Positions 7,603-15,266 are shown, counted from the stretch's first letter. The stretch is 16,339 nucleotides of DNA from an uncultured Leptolyngbya sp. (GCA_937899365.1 CALBPH010000156.1:1-16339), one strand, 5' to 3'. Program-made: numbers and translations. Notes: a model not told the origin generated them from the letters alone.

Positions 7603-7639
7603 AAAAAGGGGAGTCCCATAAACTGGGACTCCCCTTTTT
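7603..7639. terminator. Strong bidirectional intrinsic terminator
   Basis: A perfect 16-bp stem pairs 7603-7618 with 7624-7639 (AAAAAGGGGAGTCCCA and its complement) around a 5-nt loop. The A5/T5 ends give a U tract in both directions. It lies between convergent genes, 20 bp after yqeY and 37 bp past the desaturase stop, and should end both transcripts. Confidence 0.92.
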
Positions 7640-7675
7640 AATAGCCTTCTAACAGATTATTGTTACAGACCCAGA

Positions 7676-8725
7676 CTAACGTCGAGGTTGGTAATATACC
7701 TTTTGACCTTCGTTAGGGACAAAGATACACTCCCGTGCAGAACGCCAGAAGCTAGTCCAGACAGAGTAATTACCTTCTAGATAATAGTCACCCAAGATTG
7801 GTTTAAAGGAGTCAGTCGCATCTTTGGGATGGTAATGGGGCATGTTCAAAAAGATGTGATGGGCAACATGGGTCCCAATGTTGTGGTGGATGTTGTTAAT
7901 GAAACCATAGTCGCGGTCAATGGTAGACAGCGCACCCTTGAGGAAATACCAGCTATCGTTGCGATACCAGGGAATATCTGGCTCTGTGTGGTGTAAGAAT
8001 GTGACCAAGTCTAGCCACATCACAAATACCAGGTAGGGCATGACGTAGAAGTTAATCAAAAAGCCCAGGCCAAACTGAAACCCAACCCAACCAAGAAACG
8101 CTACGAAGAGAGTCCAGCAGGTCGTGCTGGTGATAATATCCCACTTCTCAGAAGCGCGGAACAGATCGCTACCCGGCATAAAGTGAGAGCCCTTACGCCC
8201 CGGAGACCGCTTAAACAGATAAAACGGATAGGCCAACAAAAACAGATTAAAGCGGATGGCTTTACCAATGGCATCCATTTCGTTGTAAGTGTCTTCAGAA
8301 ATGGGATACCAGCTTTCATCAGTATCAAGATTACCGGTATTGGCGTGGTGGGTGCGATGGCTGATACGCCAGCCATGGAACGGTACCAGAATTGGTGTGT
8401 GGCTGAGGTGACCAATGAGATTGTTTAGCCACATGTGCTTTGAAAAAGACCTGTGCCCACAGTCGTGTCCGACAACAAATAAGGCCCAAAACATGGTGCC
8501 TTGCATGAGCCAAAATAGTGGGAAGAACAGCCAAGAATCGAGGCTATAGGCTACGGCATAAAGGCCAGCAATAATACCTATATCAAGAAAAAAGTAAGCT
8601 AAGGAGCGACCAGTGGAGGGTTCAAAACAATAATCTGGAATCGCATCCTTAAGGTCTTTAAGCGTAAATGGAATCTCGCGCGTAGAGGGGTCTGAAGACC
8701 CGGTTGGGCGGGTAGTTAATTGCAC
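7676..8725 (-). CDS. desB: Omega-3 (delta-15) acyl-lipid desaturase, DesB type
   Basis: 349 residues. An integral membrane di-iron desaturase that introduces the omega-3 double bond into membrane-lipid acyl chains, with electrons from ferredoxin. The three histidine boxes are HDCGH (87-91), HRTHH (123-127) and HVAHH (286-290), and a further HHTE occurs at 245-248. Hydrophobic segments lie around 42-85 and 200-245. The stretches FWLMQGTMFWALFVVGHDCG, LSHTPILVPFHGWRISHRTHH and FLKGALSTIDRDYGFIN match what I recall of Synechocystis DesB more closely than DesA. The start is GTG at 8725: an in-frame TAA lies directly upstream, and AGGT is 6 nt before it. In other cyanobacteria desB is cold-induced; nothing here proves that. 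The gene is convergent with yqeY across the shared terminator. DesA-type delta-12 specificity is the main alternative. Confidence 0.92.
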   Translation of the reverse strand: MQLTTRPTGSSDPSTREIPFTLKDLKDAIPDYCFEPSTGRSLAYFFLDIGIIAGLYAVAYSLDSWLFFPLFWLMQGTMFWALFVVGHDCGHRSFSKHMWLNNLIGHLSHTPILVPFHGWRISHRTHHANTGNLDTDESWYPISEDTYNEMDAIGKAIRFNLFLLAYPFYLFKRSPGRKGSHFMPGSDLFRASEKWDIITSTTCWTLFVAFLGWVGFQFGLGFLINFYVMPYLVFVMWLDLVTFLHHTEPDIPWYRNDSWYFLKGALSTIDRDYGFINNIHHNIGTHVAHHIFLNMPHYHPKDATDSFKPILGDYYLEGNYSVWTSFWRSARECIFVPNEGQKVYYQPRR

Positions 8726-9012
8726 TTATTACCTACGTTTGACGTCTAAAACCGACTTCTACAGCTCAAACACATGATGGACTGATAAAGATCCCGGGTC
8801 TGCAGCCTTAAAAGTGATTTACAAAGCTTTACAATACTATAGAATGAGCCCTGAACGTTAGGCTAGGCAATCAATTCAGGGAATATTCGTACAAAATGCC
8901 TACCTTTATGGGCTTTTTATACTGTGGGCCTACGGGGATGATGATGGTTGGCTTTTATCCACCCTTTGGTGGGAATATCTGTCTGTAGAGACTGATACTC
9001 TTTGCGTAATCA
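8726..9012. promoter_or_regulatory. Upstream region of desB with a spaced inverted repeat
   Basis: 287 bp separate rlmH (upstream on the minus strand) from desB. CCCTGAA (8849-8855) and TTCAGGG (8875-8881) form a perfect 7-bp inverted repeat with 19 nt between arms, followed by the palindrome GAATATTC (8881-8888). On the minus strand an AT-rich stretch with TATAGT lies just downstream of this repeat (about 8837-8842), so it could be an operator near the desB promoter. No full -35/-10 pair is convincing, and no gene is seen. Confidence 0.35.
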
Positions 9013-9450
9013 TTACTTGTGATAACTACCGCCCTGCAAAATGGTTTTACCGCGATATAGCTGCTCTAATAGCAGTAGGCGCGCCACTTCATGGGGAAAG
9101 GTCATGGCCGATAGGCTGAGTATCTGGTGAGCCGTTTGTTTGAGGTGTGGGCTGACTCCGATGGGGCCACCGATGAAGAACACTAGGGTGCCCGAAGCTT
9201 CTTGGCCTAGCCAATGGCCAAACGTAACTGAATCAAACTGCTTGCCGTCTTCCGAGAGCACTACCAATTTATCGTGGGTTTTGAGTGACTCTAGGACTTT
9301 ACGGGCTTCGGTGTCTGGATTGCTGTCTTTTATTTCGAGGAGTTCAATCTCAGGTAAGCGCTGGGCATAGAGGCTAATGCCGTCTTTGAGCCAGCCTTTT
9401 TTCACTTTACCCACTGCAATGATTTTTACCTTGGGAAAGCTCTGGCCCAT
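9013..9450 (-). CDS. rlmH: 23S rRNA (pseudouridine1915-N3)-methyltransferase RlmH
   Basis: 145 residues, slightly shorter than E. coli RlmH (155). RlmH is a small SPOUT methyltransferase that uses S-adenosylmethionine to methylate N3 of pseudouridine 1915 in helix 69 of 23S rRNA, on assembled ribosomes. The trefoil-knot SAM site is visible as FFIGGPIGVSP (91-101) and LSLSAMTFPHEVARLLLLEQLYR (111-133). The C-terminal SYHK matches the family ending in xYHK, where the last residues contribute to substrate binding. The N-terminus has the expected KIIAVGKVKKGWLKDGI. It lies 37 bp downstream of the GST-like gene and may be the last gene of that transcript. No terminator with a T tract was found after it. 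Confidence 0.95.
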   Translation of the reverse strand: MGQSFPKVKIIAVGKVKKGWLKDGISLYAQRLPEIELLEIKDSNPDTEARKVLESLKTHDKLVVLSEDGKQFDSVTFGHWLGQEASGTLVFFIGGPIGVSPHLKQTAHQILSLSAMTFPHEVARLLLLEQLYRGKTILQGGSYHK

Positions 9451-9487
9451 TTGTCGTTAGCGCTTATTTAAAGATCACACTTTAAAC

Positions 9488-10072
9488 CTACTCTACTGGT
9501 GTAGAGGTAAACTCCGGTAACGCTTCTGCGTCAGCAGAAAACGCGGCTAATTTTGGAAACTCCTCAGGCGTAATCACATCAGCTGTGTAGAGTTGGGTAA
9601 ATCGCCAGGCTACGGCAATCGTGATATCTGGCTGCATGGGCGGATTACAGGTGAGGACGTCGGCTGTTTGCTCTAGTTGGGCATAGGCAGCATGGAGCTG
9701 CTTGGCCACTCGCTCTAGCCAAGGTTGATGTTGCTTTTCGGTGGGTCGCAGGGTGCGCTCATAAATGATTTGCACCGTCTTATCACAGGCCATCAGGGCT
9801 AGGCCAATTGACTGCAGCGCTTGAGCTGTCTCAGGCATCAGGCTGGTGGCTGAAATGCCTTCGATGTACTGCAATATGAGGGTGGAATCCACCAAGACAA
9901 TGCCGTCGTCAGTGACCAGCGTGGGTGCTTTGACGATGGGATTAATGCGACTAAACGCTTCGAAATCGCGAAAGACCGAGAGAGACCTATGCTCAAACGG
10001 AATGTTTAATCGCTTTAGGGAAATAGCGACTCGTCTCACATAGGGGGAGTCGAGCATACCAATCAGCTGCAT
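9488..10072 (-). CDS. Glutathione S-transferase family protein
   Basis: 194 residues. The N-terminal thioredoxin-like domain (1-75) has the GST opening MQLIGMLDSPYVRRVAISLK, where Ser9 occupies the usual catalytic Ser/Cys position. RINPIVKAPTLVTDDG carries the cis-Pro before beta-3, and LVDSTLILQYIE carries the Ser that binds the gamma-glutamyl group of glutathione. The C-terminal half (about 85-190) is helical, as expected for the second GST domain. Members conjugate or reduce electrophiles with glutathione, and the substrate cannot be told from sequence. It sits between an unknown 193-residue gene (99 bp upstream) and rlmH (37 bp downstream), all on the minus strand. There is no signal peptide, so it is cytoplasmic. 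Confidence 0.85.
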   Translation of the reverse strand: MQLIGMLDSPYVRRVAISLKRLNIPFEHRSLSVFRDFEAFSRINPIVKAPTLVTDDGIVLVDSTLILQYIEGISATSLMPETAQALQSIGLALMACDKTVQIIYERTLRPTEKQHQPWLERVAKQLHAAYAQLEQTADVLTCNPPMQPDITIAVAWRFTQLYTADVITPEEFPKLAAFSADAEALPEFTSTPVE

Positions 10073-10171
10073 AGGCTACCAGGGGTCAGCAAACACTTCT
10101 GAGGGTAAAAGAGCCCCAGGACTACAGGGAATAACTGATATGTTTCTTTAGACGCTGAGCCCTAGTGCTGT

Positions 10172-10753
10172 CTACGTCTGGTCCGTGATATTGTCAACGG
10201 CCCATCTAGCGGCTGCTAGACTGATGCGGGCTTGTTCCATGGGCGATAGATCTGCCCATTCAATGTCGCGTACTGAGTTGATGGTGGCATCTAGAATTTC
10301 TTCTTGACCTCGCATGGCGTGGGCCAGAGGACGTGCCATCACCTGTAGATCGGCCTCATCCCACCCTGTGAGCGTATCGCGTACGCAGGCAATCAGCTGC
10401 TCTGCGAGGGGGCGTCCCGTGATGACAACCTGGGTGGCTTTGGCTGTAATTTGCTCAATCACATCCTGGGACAGGCGGCGGGCAAAGCGCTGTGCTAGGG
10501 CTTCTTGAATAGAAGGACTACCCCAAAGCGTATCGAGCTGGGCTGAAAGTGCCTGCCAACCAGAGCGAGCTTCTTCGTCTGAAAGGGCTAGTTCATCGCC
10601 AGCGGCGGTAGCCTGATGAAAGTAGTCGGTAGCTTCGGCGGGGGCCCATGGGTAGGGCTGCTGAGGCGACAAAATTGCCTGCAGCATTTCCTGCTGAGCA
10701 CTGTTCTCTGTGGATAAAGGCTGCTTGGATGAAGAATCGTTGTGGTTGACCAT
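10172..10753 (-). CDS. Unrecognised soluble protein downstream of the CHAT-FHA gene
   Basis: 193 residues from the ATG at 10753. An upstream ATG at 10780 would add nine residues (MNLWEGKTT), but it has no Shine-Dalgarno, whereas GGGAGGG lies 10 nt before the internal ATG. The protein starts with a polar Ser/Gln/Asn-rich tail (about 1-30), then PYPWAPAEATDYFHQ, and is otherwise acidic, Ala/Gln/Leu-rich and helical. It has no cysteine pattern, membrane helix or signal peptide. Blocks such as LAQRFARRLSQDVIEQI, VVITGRPLAEQLIACVRD and SPMEQARISLAAARWAVDNI look like packed helices. I do not recognise a family. Its place directly after the CHAT-FHA gene (a gap of about 183 bp) makes it a possible partner or substrate of that protease, but this is inference from position only. 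Confidence 0.75.
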   Translation of the reverse strand: MVNHNDSSSKQPLSTENSAQQEMLQAILSPQQPYPWAPAEATDYFHQATAAGDELALSDEEARSGWQALSAQLDTLWGSPSIQEALAQRFARRLSQDVIEQITAKATQVVITGRPLAEQLIACVRDTLTGWDEADLQVMARPLAHAMRGQEEILDATINSVRDIEWADLSPMEQARISLAAARWAVDNITDQT

Positions 10754-10763
10754 GGTAGTTTTA

Positions 10764-10770
10764 CCCTCCC
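10764..10770 (-). promoter_or_regulatory. Shine-Dalgarno that fixes the start of the 193-aa gene
   Basis: GGGAGGG on the minus strand ends 10 nt before the ATG at 10753. It lies inside the nine-codon extension that would begin at 10780, which itself has no purine-rich site upstream. This supports the shorter protein. Confidence 0.55.
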
Positions 10771-10936
10771 ATAAGTTCATTGAGCTGTGACAGGAAGAGG
10801 ATACAGGCTTGATTCCAAGTGTTCCGCATCTAATCGTTGAACTTAGAGCAAACTTACGCTAAAAGACGTAGGTTCGTATACCTAAACAGTGAAAAATTTT
10901 TCGATGCAGTTCTTTTAGGGGGCATTTGCGGGGTAT

Positions 10937-12577
10937 TTACGGCTGCACCGTGGGTTCAATGATAAATTCTAGCAAGCAGCCATCGGAACTCCCAAAGCGT
11001 AGCTGCATGCCTGATGATAAGGGCACTTCTTGCCGATGAATTTGCTGCCATCCTTGGGCACTGAGATAGTAGGTGCCATAGCGCGAGAAGTCACGCAAAA
11101 AATAGGTGGGTTCTGAGGTTTCAGCGGCGGCAGCGCGGCGGTAAAAAATTTCGGCATGTTTGCTTGATACCCAAGGTTCCCCAATGACTAGATCGTTGTC
11201 GGGCAGTCGTCCTACCCGCATCAGACCCCGATAGATGGGCCATACTTTGCCTTCACCGCCGATTTCTCGCAGGCTAATGGTGTGGGCTGCGGCCCGTCCG
11301 CCGATGCCGGAGTCGCCGGGTAGCCGGGTGATATCGGTAGGCATAGGGGTGAGGAGCTCACCGTCAAAATCGGGGTGCATGTAGAGCACCGGCAGCGTCC
11401 AGGCTGGCTGGTTAAATTTGTAAAGGGTAAGCAGGTGCTGTCGTGCGATCGCAACCGCCTCATCCACGGGTTTCCGGTTGGCCAGTACCTGGGCAAACAC
11501 CTGAATAAAACTCAGGGCCTCCTCATCGGCAATGGAATCCCGCATGGCTAAAACGGCGGGCACTCCATGGTGTAGCAGGACTTCGGCCAGACTGCTGCGG
11601 GGGATAGCCTGCTGACCGCTGCGTTCTGGCTGGGCACCCCAGCAAGTATTAAACACCGCCAGTTTGACGCGACAGCGGGTGAGTACCTGGGCCAGTTCGG
11701 TCCCATTGAGGGTAGCCTCGGGCTGTAAAAACAGCAGACCGCCATCGGGGGCAGGAATGCCGTGCCCCGCATAGAAAAAGACGTTGTAGCGAGAGCGTTC
11801 TAAATGCTGTACCAGTTCCGCTGGGGTGGGCTGTAGCAGCACATCCACCTGACGGACCACCGGACGACCCACCAGGGACTCACCGCGGCTTTCCAGAATA
11901 TCTTTGAGAAGAGTGGCTTCTTTCTCGAGGCTGAGGGTGGCGGCGGCGCGGTCGTCTAAGGCTGCCCCATCGTCATGACCCACCACCAATAAAATTCTCA
12001 AACCATTGTCCAAGCCCCAGTCCGCCAAGGGATCGACGTCACTGGTGGTGCGGCTAAACAAAATTTGCTGGTTGAGTGCCACCGCCGGTCGCCCAGGCTG
12101 AGCCTGCATGATTTCCCACGGCACGCTAATCAATTCTGGATCGCGCACCTCTAGCCGGAGTCGCATGACCGTACTCTGGCCCTGGGCAATCCCACAGCTG
12201 TGGTCGAGGCTACTTTGCACCGGTCCATCAAATAACCACTGCCAAAGATTCAGCCCCAGGTGCTGCATCAACCGACTGCTGTAGCTGTTGGTCTGGGGCG
12301 TACTGGATGAATCGCCGCTATCCTCCAGCATCAGCTGGGGGACATAGGCTGACGGTATATGGGGCACCTGGGGCAGTCCCCGCAGGGAAAACATCGCCTG
12401 CCAGGTTTGCCACGCTTGGGATAGGGTAGGGTTCCAAATCCGGTCGTGGTGGACGTGCCCGCCGGGATAGGGAGACTTGAGGACCCAGATGGCGTAGTGC
12501 TCCGGCTCGGCCGCGGTGAGCCGATCCAGGGCAAGCCATAGACAAAGTGACTCTGAAGATGACATGGAGGCGGTCAT
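10937..12577 (-). CDS. CHAT-domain caspase-like protease fused to a C-terminal FHA domain
   Basis: 546 residues. The N-terminal 180 residues are unassigned, with a PELISVPWEIMQ segment typical of the region before CHAT catalytic cores. The CHAT core (about 190-410) has the caspase-fold histidine in VFFYAGHGIPAPDGGLLF (His272) and the cysteine in KLAVFNTCWGAQPERSG (Cys312), followed by VPAVLAMRDSIADEEALSF, a typical CHAT segment. The FHA domain (about 448-540) has VGRLPDNDLVIG (Gly456, Arg457), VSSKHAEI (Ser471, His474) and RYGTYY, which carries Tyr500 where the usual FHA Asn precedes Gly-Thr. CHAT proteins are cysteine endopeptidases or scaffolds (for example HetF and the Craspase protease); FHA binds phosphothreonine peptides. 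No signal peptide or membrane helix is present. The PP2C gene ends 49 bp upstream on the same strand, suggesting one transcript and phosphorylation-controlled proteolysis. Confidence 0.92.
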   Translation of the reverse strand: MTASMSSSESLCLWLALDRLTAAEPEHYAIWVLKSPYPGGHVHHDRIWNPTLSQAWQTWQAMFSLRGLPQVPHIPSAYVPQLMLEDSGDSSSTPQTNSYSSRLMQHLGLNLWQWLFDGPVQSSLDHSCGIAQGQSTVMRLRLEVRDPELISVPWEIMQAQPGRPAVALNQQILFSRTTSDVDPLADWGLDNGLRILLVVGHDDGAALDDRAAATLSLEKEATLLKDILESRGESLVGRPVVRQVDVLLQPTPAELVQHLERSRYNVFFYAGHGIPAPDGGLLFLQPEATLNGTELAQVLTRCRVKLAVFNTCWGAQPERSGQQAIPRSSLAEVLLHHGVPAVLAMRDSIADEEALSFIQVFAQVLANRKPVDEAVAIARQHLLTLYKFNQPAWTLPVLYMHPDFDGELLTPMPTDITRLPGDSGIGGRAAAHTISLREIGGEGKVWPIYRGLMRVGRLPDNDLVIGEPWVSSKHAEIFYRRAAAAETSEPTYFLRDFSRYGTYYLSAQGWQQIHRQEVPLSSGMQLRFGSSDGCLLEFIIEPTVQP

Positions 12578-12626
12578 AAACGTTCTGCCACAGTAAAAAT
12601 AATCAAAATCAAGTATGAACTACCCA

Positions 12627-14864
12627 CTAGTCAGATGGACAGTTGAGCACTGGAGCCGCGCGCACAATTTGTGCTAGCTGTGCTTCAAGTACCCAGCCTT
12701 CTGCCCCAGAGGTTAGTGACGTTGCTGCGGGTGGTGTGACAGTCAATGCTGAAGATCCAGATTGGCTTTCCTCGAGATCAACAGCACATATCTTGAGCTT
12801 TACCCAGCGAGCCTGATCGCCGGCCGGATCTTGCCGAGTCAGGACTTGGACAATGGCCCCGTCTGGCAGCCGCCCTAGGGCATTATCATCGTCTCCGTTA
12901 GGCTGGGGTGTCGTCAACAGATCCACCGGCTGTAGCAGCTGCAGATAGCTTCTGGGGGTTAGGGAGACAGGACTTGCCGGTGCATCGTCGACGATGCCTA
13001 CGCTCTCGGTGTCTTGATTGACCTTATCTTGAATGGTTTCAGGTAGGTCTGGGGCGCGATTAGATGAGGTGGCCACAGGACCTTCTCTGAAAAAAAACAT
13101 AGTTAATGCCGTTGCTGCTCCCAGTATCCCCGTTAACCCTAAAAGCAGAAGCCAGGGGCTTGTACCTTTTTTACTTTTTTGAGGTGAGGGCCGATCAGGG
13201 GGGACCACGGTCACCTGATCGGATGCCGGTGGGTTGGGCCGGGGCGGCTCAGGTGCCACTGGCTGGGTCGGCAGCGGCAGTGGCACTGCCACGGGTTTTA
13301 GGGGGTAGATATGGCCGGTAACGATACCTACGGTGATGTTGTCATGGCCGTTGTAGGTATTGGCCAGTTTCACCAGGTTGTTGACGGCTGTGGTCGGGGA
13401 GTTCTGTCCGGTTAAGACGGGCAATACATGGGTGGGCCAAAACTGTTCGACGCGATCATAGTCGCTCAAGCCATCGGAGCAGAGGAGCAATGCAATGTCT
13501 TCGTCTAAAATCAACCGCTGGACTACGACATGTAGCGCCGTAGAACTGGCCATGCCCAACGCCTGAATTAGGGCCCCTGTACCTGGACGGTTGGCGACAT
13601 CGGCATAGAAGCCATAGCCTAGGCGGACTTCGCGTGCTGCGACATCATCATCAAAAGTGATCTGGCGGCAGCTATTGGTACTGATGCGATAGGCGCGACT
13701 GTCCCCCACGTGACCAATGTAAATATGAACGCCGATGATCAGGGCCATGACTACGGTGGTACCCATGCGATCGCGGGCCTGACGCTGCCCCTGATCGTTG
13801 TGCTGAGAAATATTGTCGTTGGCTTCACAGATAGCCTGTTCCATGGCCAGGGTGATGGTTTCTGGATCATGGAGGTGCTCATCTGCGAGCCACTCTAGTA
13901 GGGGGGCTAGCTCCTGTTGGATGGTTGCGATCGCAAGCTGACTGGCCACATCGCCGCCATCGTGGCCCCCAATGCCATCACACACTATTAACAGTAACGG
14001 CGGCCTATGCTTTGAGTTAGCCTTAGGGCCGAGGATGTGGGTTTGTTTGCTACCGCTGCTGGGATAGCAGGCATCTTCATTGCGTTTTCGGCTAGGGCCT
14101 CGATCGGTCATCACCGATAGCTCGTACTCCACCCGATAACCGGCGGCAGCAGCGGCAATGGCCTGGTCTAAACAACTTATTAAAACCTCTGGGGCCGTAA
14201 TGTCGCCCTCAATCAGGTATTTGCACAGACCGTCTAAAAAGTCTCGAATAGAGGGTTGTGCTTGGGGAATTAAGGTTTGCCACGATGCCCCCAAATTTCT
14301 GAGGGTAAACGGCTGCGAATCGTGGGATAGCTCCAGCAACCGCACTAGGGAACCATGGACCCTTAAATAACTGCTAAGCAGTAAACTGCTGGCGACCTGC
14401 TGTTCTATAAAGTCGGGCCAAAGCCCAGCGATTTGCCAAAGCCAGTTGAGCTGCCTGAGGGGAGCTGCCGTGGGCCAAGCTTCAGTCAGGGAAGGCAACA
14501 GGCTCGGTTTATCATCCCCTGGAGCGATGGCAATGGCGGCGGCATCTAACAGCAGCATGGCATCGTCGCCAGACCCTGGGCTGAGCAGGGTATAGGGCTG
14601 GGGCACATGGAGACTAAACGGGGCCAGCATTAGATAGGGCCAAACATTGGCCGGTACCGGGTCGGGCGATGCGGGCGGTGTGCCGGGGTCCGTATCCAGC
14701 ACTATTCGCTGATGCTGCCAGATATAACGTTCATCTAGCTGGTCTAGCGCCCCCTGACCCACGGCCCACAAATAATGATGGGGCACTAAGGTCTGGCAGG
14801 AAGCGCATTGTTCGCTGCCCTCCGGATTACTGGCCTGACATTCGGGGTTTGGACACTTAATCAC
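12627..14864 (-). CDS. PP2C-type Ser/Thr phosphatase with four-Cys N-terminus, membrane helix and SH3-like tail
   Basis: 745 residues from the GTG at 14864. The frame is open to 14960, but that extension would lie inside the upstream conserved gene and encodes an unlikely leader. Cys4, Cys9, Cys20 and Cys23 form a CPNPEC...CASC zinc-ribbon-like motif like that of cyanobacterial four-Cys Ser/Thr kinases. After a helical region comes a complete PP2C domain (about 247-518): DRGPSRKRNEDA (Glu263, Asp264), VCDGIGGHDGGD (Asp296), GDSRAY (Asp388), CSDGLSD (Asp464, Asp468) and GHDNITV (Asp508), which cover the metal and phosphate ligands. A Pro-rich linker leads to one helix (about 570-592). A tail with GRLPDGAIVQVL and ARWVKLKI resembles an SH3-like fold and should be extracytoplasmic. 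It should dephosphorylate phospho-Ser/Thr proteins in the cytoplasm. The start overlaps the previous stop by 8 bp (GTGATTAA), suggesting coupled translation. Confidence 0.93.
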   Translation of the reverse strand: MIKCPNPECQASNPEGSEQCASCQTLVPHHYLWAVGQGALDQLDERYIWQHQRIVLDTDPGTPPASPDPVPANVWPYLMLAPFSLHVPQPYTLLSPGSGDDAMLLLDAAAIAIAPGDDKPSLLPSLTEAWPTAAPLRQLNWLWQIAGLWPDFIEQQVASSLLLSSYLRVHGSLVRLLELSHDSQPFTLRNLGASWQTLIPQAQPSIRDFLDGLCKYLIEGDITAPEVLISCLDQAIAAAAAGYRVEYELSVMTDRGPSRKRNEDACYPSSGSKQTHILGPKANSKHRPPLLLIVCDGIGGHDGGDVASQLAIATIQQELAPLLEWLADEHLHDPETITLAMEQAICEANDNISQHNDQGQRQARDRMGTTVVMALIIGVHIYIGHVGDSRAYRISTNSCRQITFDDDVAAREVRLGYGFYADVANRPGTGALIQALGMASSTALHVVVQRLILDEDIALLLCSDGLSDYDRVEQFWPTHVLPVLTGQNSPTTAVNNLVKLANTYNGHDNITVGIVTGHIYPLKPVAVPLPLPTQPVAPEPPRPNPPASDQVTVVPPDRPSPQKSKKGTSPWLLLLGLTGILGAATALTMFFFREGPVATSSNRAPDLPETIQDKVNQDTESVGIVDDAPASPVSLTPRSYLQLLQPVDLLTTPQPNGDDDNALGRLPDGAIVQVLTRQDPAGDQARWVKLKICAVDLEESQSGSSALTVTPPAATSLTSGAEGWVLEAQLAQIVRAAPVLNCPSD

Positions 14865-15198
14865 TCTCGGATACCACGCGGGGTAGGCCCATACTATAGT
14901 TGAGCACCCGGCTGCGAAGGTTGTAGCTAATCTGGCCTGATTGCAGTAACGTTCTGACAAAGTGCTCTAAGTCAGAGCCGATGCGACGCAGGTTGTAATC
15001 GGTTAGGGCTTCGCCAGCGGCAGCATCGACCAATCGGTCAAATTCTTTATAGACCTGCTGGAGAGCAGCATCGGACCAATTAAACTCATTGTCAGGATCA
15101 ACATCTAGGGTGAGCTGGCTCTCGCTAGGCACAAGCTCGTTATTCTCAATCTCTCCCGCAAAGATGTGGATATGGCGTGTGGTGGACTTGAGCTGCAT
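14857..15198 (-). CDS. Small conserved cyanobacterial protein, function unknown
   Basis: 113 residues from the ATG at 15198. A TTG at 15249 would add 17 residues, but the product then lacks family-like sequence at its front, while the ATG form begins at once with MQLKSTTRHIHIF. The core includes FAGEIENNELVPSESQ, LTLDVDPDNEFNW, LTDYNLRRIGSDLEHFVR and ISYNLRSRVLNYSMGLP. These blocks look strongly conserved, and I recall near-identical small proteins across cyanobacteria without a firm function. The protein is acidic, cytoplasmic and mixed alpha/beta, with no cysteines or membrane segment. Its last 8 bases overlap the PP2C start, so the two are probably translated together. It is divergent from the histidine phosphatase gene across about 158 bp. 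A link to NDH-1 assembly crossed my mind but cannot be supported from sequence. Confidence 0.85.
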   Translation of the reverse strand: MQLKSTTRHIHIFAGEIENNELVPSESQLTLDVDPDNEFNWSDAALQQVYKEFDRLVDAAAGEALTDYNLRRIGSDLEHFVRTLLQSGQISYNLRSRVLNYSMGLPRVVSESD

Positions 15199-15266
15199 GG
15201 ATTGGTTGGGTGTTTTTAAGACGCCTACATTGTAAACGTTTCCCCGCAAACGCTTCCTAGGGTACT

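Noticed and set aside
8959..8973. CCACC-cttt-GGTGG hairpin as a terminator for rlmH
   Set aside because: Only a 5-bp stem, and no T tract follows on the minus strand.
10172..10780. The protein next to the CHAT protease as a bacterial gasdermin
   Set aside because: It is shorter than known bacterial gasdermins, polar at the N-terminus and lacks hydrophobic or amphipathic pore-forming segments.
10891..10902. Palindrome GAAAAATTTTTC after the CHAT-FHA gene
   Set aside because: A/T-only core with no loop and no following T tract on the minus strand; likely low-complexity AT sequence rather than a terminator.
12318..14370. Several overlapping ORFs on both strands within the CHAT and PP2C genes
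   Set aside because: They are shadows of GC-biased coding sequence; the true frames carry complete catalytic motifs.
14865..14960. 32-residue N-terminal extension of the PP2C with a hydrophobic look
   Set aside because: It lies entirely within the upstream conserved gene in another frame; the GTG at 14864 places the four-Cys motif at the very start, as expected for that module.
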